Assembly (NCBI RefSeq): GCF_022747945.1
Contig: NZ_JALDST010000001.1
Span: 3,286,001-3,350,000 of the forward strand
Length of the DNA stretch: 64,000 bases
From: Micromonospora sp. R77
GTDB lineage: Bacteria; Actinomycetota; Actinomycetes; Mycobacteriales; Micromonosporaceae
Direction: 5' to 3'
Under the pieces are notes generated by a model. The model searched no databases. It was not told the DNA's origin and saw nothing but the letters and a program-made list of their open reading frames with translations. Positions 58,609 through 64,000 of the stretch are shown in pieces. The translations under genes and the position numbers were made by a program. Position 1 is the first letter of the stretch. Every line of letters starts with the position of its first letter.

Positions 58609-59124
58609 GTGCCCGACACCGTCAACGGACTGCCCCTGCACCCGCTCGTGGTGCACGCCGTCGTCGTCCTCCTGCCGCTGGCCGCGCTCGGCGTGGTCGC
58701 CCTGGCCGTACGGCCCTCGTGGCGGGGCCGCTTCGGGGTGCTCGTCGTGGTGATCTCCGCGCTGGCCACCGCCGCGATCCCGGTGGCCACCTCCAGCGGC
58801 GAGAGCCTGGAGCAGCGGGTAGGTGACCCGGGCCGGCACGCCGAGCTGGGCGACCAGCTGCTCTGGTTCGCGCTGCCGCTGCTGGTCCTGGCGGCCGCTC
58901 TGGTCTGGCTGCACCGGCGGGCGGCCCGTCCGGTCGACGGCACGACCGAGCCGGTGCGGTCGGCCCGTCCGGGGGCGCTGGGCCTGGTGGTGGCGGTGCT
59001 GGCCGTGGTGGTGGCGGCGGCAAACCTGGTGCAGGTCTACCGGGTGGGCGAGTCCGGGGCGAAGGCCGTCTGGGGCGACACCCCGGCCGCGACCGCGGGC
59101 AGCCACGGCGACGGCGACGACTGA
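58609..59124 (+). CDS. DUF2231 membrane protein
   Basis: This is a 171-residue protein with four hydrophobic helices. The start VNGLPLHPLVVHAVVVLLPLAAL contains the LHPxxVHxxxxLLP signature of DUF2231, whose two histidines could bind metal or heme. A third conserved part, RHAELGDQLLW, sits before helix 3. Function is unknown. GTG 58609 has GAGGAG 6 nt upstream; longer upstream frames lack the family motif. Confidence 0.88.
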   Translation: MPDTVNGLPLHPLVVHAVVVLLPLAALGVVALAVRPSWRGRFGVLVVVISALATAAIPVATSSGESLEQRVGDPGRHAELGDQLLWFALPLLVLAAALVWLHRRAARPVDGTTEPVRSARPGALGLVVAVLAVVVAAANLVQVYRVGESGAKAVWGDTPAATAGSHGDGDD

Positions 59125-59134
59125 GGACGGCTCC

Positions 59135-59174
59135 GGGTGCGTCTGTCGTCGTCCCAGCGACGACAGACGCACCC
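59135..59174. terminator. Terminator/repeat hairpin after DUF2231
   Basis: GGGTGCGTCTGTCGTCG (59135-59151) and CGACGACAGACGCACCC (59158-59174) are perfect 17-bp arms with a TCCCAG loop, 10 nt after the stop. Confidence 0.8.
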
Positions 59175-59263
59175 ACCCGTTCTCGGGGCGCTCCGCGCTG
59201 CGCCGCGTGCCCGCCGGTGGTGAGATGGACCGCGGGCGCGGGGCGAGAGGGAAGGGGCGGCGG

Positions 59264-60112
59264 ATGAGCCGGGTCGTGGTCACCGGAGGCAGCGGGAAAC
59301 TCGGGCGGGCCGTCGTGGCCGAGCTGGTCGAGCACGGGTACGACGTGGTCAACCTCGACCAGGCCCCGCCGGTCGAGCAGCGGTGCCCGTTCACCCGGAT
59401 CGACCTGACCGACCAGGGGCAGGTGCTGGAGGCGTTCACCGGCATCGACGCGCGCTATTCCGGGGTGGACGCGGTGGTGCACCTGGCCGCCATCCCGGGC
59501 CCCGGCGTCGCGGGCAACGCGGTGACCTTCCGCAACAACATCACCGCCAGCTACCACGTCTTCTCGGCCGCCCGGTCGGTCGGCATCACCAACGTGGTGT
59601 GGGCGTCCAGCGAGACCCTGCTCGGCCTGCCGTTCGACGAGACGCCGCCGCCGTACCTGCCGGTGGACGAGGAGTACCCGGCCCGGCCGGAGACGTCGTA
59701 CGCGCTGGCGAAGCACCTGGAGGAGCAGTTGGTCGCCCAGTTCTGCCGCTGGGAGCCACGGCTGAAGGCGATCGGCCTGCGCTTCTCCAACGTGATGGAG
59801 CCGGCCGACTACGCCGACTTCCCCGGCTACCACGCCGATCCGAGGCTGCGGTCCTGGAACGCGTGGGGCTACATCGACGCCCGGGACGGCGCGCAGGCGG
59901 TACGGCTGGCGCTGGCCCACGAGGCGACCGGGATGGACGTCTTCGTGATCGCCAACGCGGACACGGTGATGGACCGGCCGAGCGCCGAGCTGGTCGCCGA
60001 GGTCTTCCCCGGGGTGCCGCTGCGTCGGGAGCTGACCGGCACCGAGACCCTGCTCTCCATCGACAAGGCCCGGCGGGTGCTCGGCTACGCGCCGAAGCAC
60101 GGCTGGCGCTGA
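59264..60112 (+). CDS. NAD-dependent epimerase/dehydratase (extended SDR)
   Basis: This is a 282-residue SDR. The Rossmann motif is VVVTGGSGKLGRAVV (residues about 3-17), DAVVHLAAIPGPG follows, and the YxxxK catalytic pair is in TSYALAKHLEEQ. It oxidises or epimerises a sugar or polyol derivative; extended SDRs of this length include uronate dehydrogenase-like enzymes. ATG 59264 is preceded by AAGGGGCGG. It is 13 nt from the aldo/keto reductase gene, probably one operon. Confidence 0.9.
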   Translation: MSRVVVTGGSGKLGRAVVAELVEHGYDVVNLDQAPPVEQRCPFTRIDLTDQGQVLEAFTGIDARYSGVDAVVHLAAIPGPGVAGNAVTFRNNITASYHVFSAARSVGITNVVWASSETLLGLPFDETPPPYLPVDEEYPARPETSYALAKHLEEQLVAQFCRWEPRLKAIGLRFSNVMEPADYADFPGYHADPRLRSWNAWGYIDARDGAQAVRLALAHEATGMDVFVIANADTVMDRPSAELVAEVFPGVPLRRELTGTETLLSIDKARRVLGYAPKHGWR

Positions 60113-60125
60113 GGAGGACGACCCC

Positions 60126-61103
60126 ATGGAATACGTGAAGTTCGGCGGCACCGGCCTGGAGGTGTCCCGGCTGAGCCTGGGCTGCATGAGCTACGGCGAC
60201 CCGGGTCGGGGAGCGCACCCGTGGTCCCTGCCGGAGGAGCAGAGCCGGCCGTTCATCCGGCAGGCGCTGGAGCTGGGGATCAACTTCTTCGACACGGCCA
60301 ACGTCTACTCCGACGGCACCAGCGAGGAGATCGTCGGCCGGGCGCTGAAGGACTTCGCCCGCCGGGACGACGTGGTGATCGCGACGAAGGTGCACGGCCG
60401 GATGGGGGAGGGGCCGAACCGGGGCGGACTGTCCCGTAAGCACATCATGAGCGAGATCGACGCCAGCCTGCGCCGCCTGTGCACGGATCACGTCGACCTC
60501 TACCAGATCCACCGCCTCGACCCGGGCACCCCGATCGAGGAGACCCTGGAGGCGCTGCACGACCTGGTCCGCGCCGGCAAGGTCCGCTACCTGGGCGCCT
60601 CCTCGATGTACGCGTGGCAGTTCGCCCAGGCGCTCTGGGCCGCCGAGCGGCACGGCTGGACCCGTTTCGTCTCCATGCAGAACCACTACAACCTGCTCTA
60701 CCGCGAGGAGGAGCGGGAGATGCTGCCGCTCTGCGCGGACCAGGGGATCGCGGTGATCCCGTGGAGCCCGCTGGCCCGGGGGCGGCTGACCCGGGACTGG
60801 GGGGAACGCACCGAGCGGGCGGAGAGCGACGAGTTCGGCCGGGGGCTGTACGCGCGTACCGAGGAACCGGACCGCGCGGTGGTCGAGGCGGTGGCCCGGA
60901 TCGCCCGGGAGCGGGGCGTACCCCGGGCGCAGGTGGCGCTGGCCTGGGTGGCCCGCAACCCGACGGTGACCGCGCCGATCGTGGGCGCGACGAAGCCGCA
61001 CCACCTGACCGACGCGGTCGCCGCGCTGGACCTGGCGCTGACCGACGAGGAGGTGGCGGCGCTGGAGGCGCCGTACGTCCCGCACCCGGTGGCCGGCTTC
61101 TAG
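60126..61103 (+). CDS. Aldo/keto reductase
   Basis: This is a 325-residue NADPH-dependent (alpha/beta)8-barrel. The catalytic Asp and Tyr are in [18 protein letters not shown], Lys in VVIATKVHG and His in [12 protein letters not shown], all present, with NADP-binding [16 protein letters not shown] near the C-terminus. It resembles the YghZ/GroP-like AKR group. ATG 60126 follows GAGGAGG. Its TAG stop overlaps the convergent phosphatase stop within CTAG (61100-61103). Confidence 0.94.
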   Translation: MEYVKFGGTGLEVSRLSLGCMSYGDPGRGAHPWSLPEEQSRPFIRQALELGINFFDTANVYSDGTSEEIVGRALKDFARRDDVVIATKVHGRMGEGPNRGGLSRKHIMSEIDASLRRLCTDHVDLYQIHRLDPGTPIEETLEALHDLVRAGKVRYLGASSMYAWQFAQALWAAERHGWTRFVSMQNHYNLLYREEEREMLPLCADQGIAVIPWSPLARGRLTRDWGERTERAESDEFGRGLYARTEEPDRAVVEAVARIARERGVPRAQVALAWVARNPTVTAPIVGATKPHHLTDAVAALDLALTDEEVAALEAPYVPHPVAGF

Positions 61104-62329
61104 GCGAGCACCCCGGCCGGCGGTTCCGGCCCGGGCCCGGGCGGCCCCAGCCAGCGGACCAGCAGCACGGTGGCGTCGTCGGCGAGCTTGTCGTCCTGGT
61201 ACGCGAGGATGGCGTGCACCAGTCGCCGACCGGTCTCCGGCAGCGGCAGCCCGTCGGCGAGGGTCCGGACGGCGAAGTCGACCAGCCGGTCCGTCCCGAA
61301 CGGCTCGCCGTCGGCCGACCGTGCCTCGGTGATCCCGTCGGTGTAGAGGAGCACGTCGTCGCCGGGTTCCAGGGACTCCAGGACGACCACGGGCGGGCGT
61401 TGGTCGCCGAGGGTGACCGGCAGCGCGGTGGGGGTGGGCAGCACGGTGGCCAGCCTGCCGCGGCGGATCACCAGCCCGCTCGGATGGCCGGCGGAGATCA
61501 CCCGCAGCCGGCCGGTGCGCTGGTCGAGTTCGGCGAGGATGCCGGTGATCATGCCGCGCCGGTCGTGCTGCCGGACGGCGTCGTCGATGTGGTGGTAGGT
61601 GTCGACCAGGTCCATGCCGCTGCGGCGGGCGTTGCGGTAGGCGGCGAGGGCGAGGCTGGCGAGCATCACCGCCCGCATGCCGCCGGCCGAGCCGTGCCCG
61701 ACGGCGTCGAAGAGCGCCAGGTGCGCGGTGTCGCCGTTGACCGCGTAGTCGAAGGCGTCGCCGCCGACGTCGTAGCTGGGCTCCAGGATGCCGCTGATGA
61801 CCATGCTGCCGGTGGAGAAGGTCAGCGGCGGCAACTGGGCGCGCAGCATCTCCGCCGCCAGCCGCATCGGCGCCCGACGCCGGACCCGCTCCACCGTGTC
61901 GCTGTAGAGCGACCGGGTGACCAGCAGTTCGGCGAGCAGCGACGCCGCCGTCCCGTACGCCGCCACCCGCTCCGGCGGCACCGGTGCCGCCGCGAGCACC
62001 TCGACCACGCCGAGGCGTTCCATGCCGTCCAGCAGCGGCACCCAGAGCCGGGTGGCCACCGCGCCGTCCGCGCCGCTCTCACTCGGGTACGGGCACAGCA
62101 TGCCGAACGCCCGCCCGGCGAGGGTGCCGTCGACGGTCAGCACCTGGCGCGCCGGCGTGTCCGGGCCATGCATCGGCAGTAGTTCCCGCTGCTCGTGGTC
62201 CACCAGGTAGAGGATCATGTCGGTCGCACCGAGCCGCTCGGCGGCCCGCCGCGCCATCACCGGCAGGTCCTCCGGACGCGCGTGGTGGGAGTGGTGCAGC
62301 AGGTCGTGCAGGGCTTCCCGCTCACTCAT
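61100..62329 (-). CDS. PP2C-type SpoIIE-family phosphatase with GAF-like sensor
   Basis: This encodes 409 residues: an N-terminal GAF-like sensor (about 20-150) and a SpoIIE/RsbU-type PP2C domain (about 180-395) with GGDAFDYAVNGD, LALFDAVGHGSAGGM, ISAGHPSGLVIRRG and LYTDGITEARS, the metal-binding aspartates present. RsbU-type phosphatases dephosphorylate an anti-anti-sigma factor. The kinase-like gene directly upstream (62341-62775) supports a partner-switching pair. ATG 62329. Confidence 0.92.
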   Translation of the reverse strand: MSEREALHDLLHHSHHARPEDLPVMARRAAERLGATDMILYLVDHEQRELLPMHGPDTPARQVLTVDGTLAGRAFGMLCPYPSESGADGAVATRLWVPLLDGMERLGVVEVLAAAPVPPERVAAYGTAASLLAELLVTRSLYSDTVERVRRRAPMRLAAEMLRAQLPPLTFSTGSMVISGILEPSYDVGGDAFDYAVNGDTAHLALFDAVGHGSAGGMRAVMLASLALAAYRNARRSGMDLVDTYHHIDDAVRQHDRRGMITGILAELDQRTGRLRVISAGHPSGLVIRRGRLATVLPTPTALPVTLGDQRPPVVVLESLEPGDDVLLYTDGITEARSADGEPFGTDRLVDFAVRTLADGLPLPETGRRLVHAILAYQDDKLADDATVLLVRWLGPPGPGPEPPAGVLA

Positions 62330-62340
62330 CCGGTTCTCCG

Positions 62341-62775
62341 TCAGTCGGGGTGGCGCGGGAAGGAGGCCCAGATGTTCTTGGTGGTGTCGGTGGCGTACCA
62401 GCCGACGGCGAGGGAGAGGGACTCGGCCAGTTGCAGCCCGCGACCACCGGAGTCGAGGGCGCCCGCGTCACCCGTCTGCGGCACCGTGGTCGTGTCGTGG
62501 TCGGCCACGTCGAGGATGAAGCAGTCGTCGCTGGCGAGCAGCGTGACGATGGTGGGCGGCCGGCCGTGCCGCAGCGCGTTGCTGGCCAGTTCGGTGGCGA
62601 CCAGGGCGACCAGGCCGGGTACCTCGTCCAGCTCCTCGCCCTGCACCAGTCCGTGCCGGGTCAGCGCCTCGCGCAGGGACGCGCGCAGACCACGCAGGTC
62701 CGCCGCGTCGGCCAACGTCCACGACTGGAGTTCGGCGGCCTGCGGCGGCGGCGGTGAGGTGCGCAGCTGTCCCAT
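62341..62775 (-). CDS. RsbW-like anti-sigma ATPase/kinase (HATPase_c)
   Basis: This is a 144-residue single HATPase_c domain: N box VATELASNALRHG, G1-like LDVADHDT and G2-like DSGGRGLQLAESLSLAVGW. It matches the short serine kinases of the RsbW/SpoIIAB superfamily widespread in actinobacteria. It would bind a sigma factor or phosphorylate an anti-anti-sigma partner, opposed by the phosphatase 11 nt downstream; neither partner is in the window. GCTT-N16-GGGTAA upstream may be a sigma-B-type promoter. Confidence 0.9.
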   Translation of the reverse strand: MGQLRTSPPPPQAAELQSWTLADAADLRGLRASLREALTRHGLVQGEELDEVPGLVALVATELASNALRHGRPPTIVTLLASDDCFILDVADHDTTTVPQTGDAGALDSGGRGLQLAESLSLAVGWYATDTTKNIWASFPRHPD

Positions 62776-62784
62776 GATCCTGCT

Positions 62785-62810
62785 TTACCCTGCGTAGCGG
62801 GCCGTTAAGC
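62785..62810 (-). promoter_or_regulatory. Sigma-B-type promoter candidate before the RsbW-like gene
   Basis: On the minus strand GCTT (62810-62807) and GGGTAA (62790-62785), 16 nt apart, lie 9 nt before the ATG, so the leader would be very short. Confidence 0.4.
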
Positions 62811-62912
62811 AGCGTCCGGGCGGCCGATACTGTCACTCGCGTCTCCCCGGCGAACCGGCGCGGCCCGGACGGGCGGGTACGGACCCACCCGCCCGGGCCG
62901 GCGGTGCCGTGG

Positions 62913-63659
62913 TCAGCGGCGCAGCAGCGCGAACACTCCCCAGCCGAGGTGGTCCCGCCGATGGCGGACGTGCCGCAGCGGGTCCTCGGTCAGCTCCTGC
63001 CGCAGCTGCGGCGCGAGCTCGTCGTCCGGGTTGGCGTCCAGCCAGCGGCGGAGGCTGAGCCAGTGCGCCGCCGCGTACCGGTCCCAGCTGTCCTGGTCGG
63101 CGAGGACCATCTCGACCAGGTCCCAGCCCTCGTCCTGAAAGAGCCGGACCAGCCCGGGCAGGTCGTGGAAGTCCGCCCGGGTGGTGGCGTGGCATCCCTC
63201 GACGGTCTCCTGGTCGGGCGGGTCGAGCCGCCAGTACGGCTCCCCGACGAGCAGCATCCCGCCCGGGCGCAGGCTGCGTCCCAGCAGTTCCAGGGTGCCG
63301 GGGACACCCCCGCCGATCCAGGTGGCACCGACGCAGGCGGCCACGTCGACCGGCTCGTCGGGTACGTACCCGGCGGCGTCGCCGTGCACGAAGCGGACCC
63401 GGTCGGCGACACCGAGTTCGGTGGCGCGTTCCCGGGCGGCGGCGGTGAAGGCGGTGCTGAGGTCGACGCCGGTGCCGACGATGCCGTGGTCCCGGGCCCA
63501 GGTGCAGAGCAGTTCGCCCTTGCCGCTGCACAGGTCGAGCAGCGACGAGCCGGGGCGGAGCTTGACGGCCCGGCCGAGGGTGGCCAGCTTCGGCGCGTCG
63601 ATCGGGTTGAGGATGCGGAGGTCGCCCTCGCGGATGACGAAGCTACGGGGCAGATCCAT
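62913..63659 (-). CDS. Class I SAM-dependent methyltransferase
   Basis: This is a 248-residue Rossmann-like methyltransferase. Motif I is LLDLCSGKGELLCTWA (SAM-binding; about 40-55), acidic GVDLS ends strand 2, VHGDAAGYV and AACVGATWIGGG mark motifs II-III, and GGMLLVGEPYWR motif IV. The substrate is unknown; the GEPYWR motif and length resemble small-molecule methyltransferases. ATG 63659. It is not clearly linked to the phosphatase pair, which lies 138 nt away in the same direction. Confidence 0.9.
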   Translation of the reverse strand: MDLPRSFVIREGDLRILNPIDAPKLATLGRAVKLRPGSSLLDLCSGKGELLCTWARDHGIVGTGVDLSTAFTAAARERATELGVADRVRFVHGDAAGYVPDEPVDVAACVGATWIGGGVPGTLELLGRSLRPGGMLLVGEPYWRLDPPDQETVEGCHATTRADFHDLPGLVRLFQDEGWDLVEMVLADQDSWDRYAAAHWLSLRRWLDANPDDELAPQLRQELTEDPLRHVRHRRDHLGWGVFALLRR

Positions 63660-63936
63660 GTCGATGACTCCTGACGGTGGAAGGGGGTGTGCGGGCGGTC
63701 TGGCGCTGGTCGGCGGGGATCAGCGCAGCGGGCTGCGGCACGAAAACACCCTCTTCGGCGTCGCGGAGTGACGGAGCGGCCAGGCTAAGCCGCTCGCGTC
63801 GGGCCGCCAACGGGTTTTCGTCCACATGCCGGGCGGCCCCGGGGTGTCGGCCGCGCGGATATCGGCTGTGGTCCATGTCACGTTAGCGTCGCCGCACGTC
63901 GGTCCTACCGGCCGGCGCATGAGGACGGGAGGGCCC
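63660..63936. other. Divergent intergenic region (277 nt)
   Basis: It separates the methyltransferase from the last gene. I see no hairpin, repeat or small frame with a good start; it should hold both promoters. Confidence 0.4.
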
Positions 63937-64000
63937 ATGAGGACACCCTGGAAGACCGCTGCCGCCGCCGTCGCCGTCCTGGTCACGGTGGCGCTGACCG
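63937..64000 (+). CDS. Start of an exported protein (truncated by window edge)
   Basis: ATG 63937 has GGGAGG 4 nt upstream and opens MRTPWKTAAAAVAVLVTVALT, a basic n-region followed by a hydrophobic core, as in a Sec signal peptide. Only 21 residues are visible and the frame runs off the window, so the product cannot be named. An in-frame ATG at 63919 is less likely. Confidence 0.6.
   Translation, partial: MRTPWKTAAAAVAVLVTVALT

Overview
The window is a GC-rich actinobacterial chromosome segment, most likely from Micromonospora or a close relative (Micromonosporaceae). The evidence is the base composition, frequent GTG starts, ATGA/GTGA gene overlaps, start codons 6-7 nt after a TANNNT box (leaderless transcripts), actinobacterial families (DUF4230, DUF3152, DUF2786, DUF6153, ECF42 with YciI) and long palindromic intergenic repeats. 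It is read as housekeeping and niche-adaptation chromosome. I see no prophage, insertion sequence, CRISPR array, tRNA or rRNA.

Layout. 1-4.8 kb: end of a nitroreductase, a VapB-like small protein, a glutaryl-CoA-type dehydrogenase, DUF4230 and PspC membrane proteins, and L-serine dehydratase. 4.9-10.6 kb: a cell-wall glycopolymer operon with a TagGH-like exporter, a CDP-alcohol phosphotransferase with an unusual N-terminal domain, and a GT2-TagF fusion. 10.7-15.8 kb: a lone MsiK/UgpC-type sugar ATPase, a hotdog thioesterase, a beta-phosphoglucomutase-like HAD and a GH65 phosphorylase. 15.8-22.9 kb: a small charged protein, MerR plus thioredoxin, an alpha/beta hydrolase, an AI-2E family permease, P450 plus ferredoxin, SMP-30 with a divergent AsnC regulator, and hemerythrin.

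23-32.3 kb: two secreted peptidase-S51 (cyanophycinase-like) proteins flank a PhoA-type alkaline phosphatase. They are followed by an RpiR regulator, a complete polar-amino-acid ABC importer and an M20 peptidase. Similar GTAAC/GTTAC inverted repeats precede the second S51 gene and the importer, which suggests one regulon for extracellular peptide digestion, uptake and intracellular cleavage. 32.3-42 kb: C39-like peptidase, PPOX and DUF1232 proteins, two unknown membrane proteins, and a PadR-controlled ABC efflux operon whose ATPase gene carries a frameshift. Then come a winged-helix regulator, beta-carbonic anhydrase and a coiled-coil cell-wall protein under a clear c-di-AMP riboswitch.

42-51.7 kb is a copper island: CopB (frameshifted by a tandem 4-bp duplication), DUF6153, DUF305, SHOCT, CsoR, two CopZ-like chaperones, an MFS exporter, a His-rich exported protein and CopA. 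Three sites of the form TACCC-N5-GGGTA are candidate CsoR operators. 51.7-64 kb: CsbD, a lipoprotein, an ECF42-YciI pair, DUF2786, a DUF3152 metzincin-like protein, a two-component system, DUF2231, an epimerase, an aldo/keto reductase, a SpoIIE-type phosphatase with an RsbW-like ATPase, a methyltransferase and the start of an exported protein. Several small stress-type genes and the RsbW-like gene share sigma-B-type promoter candidates.
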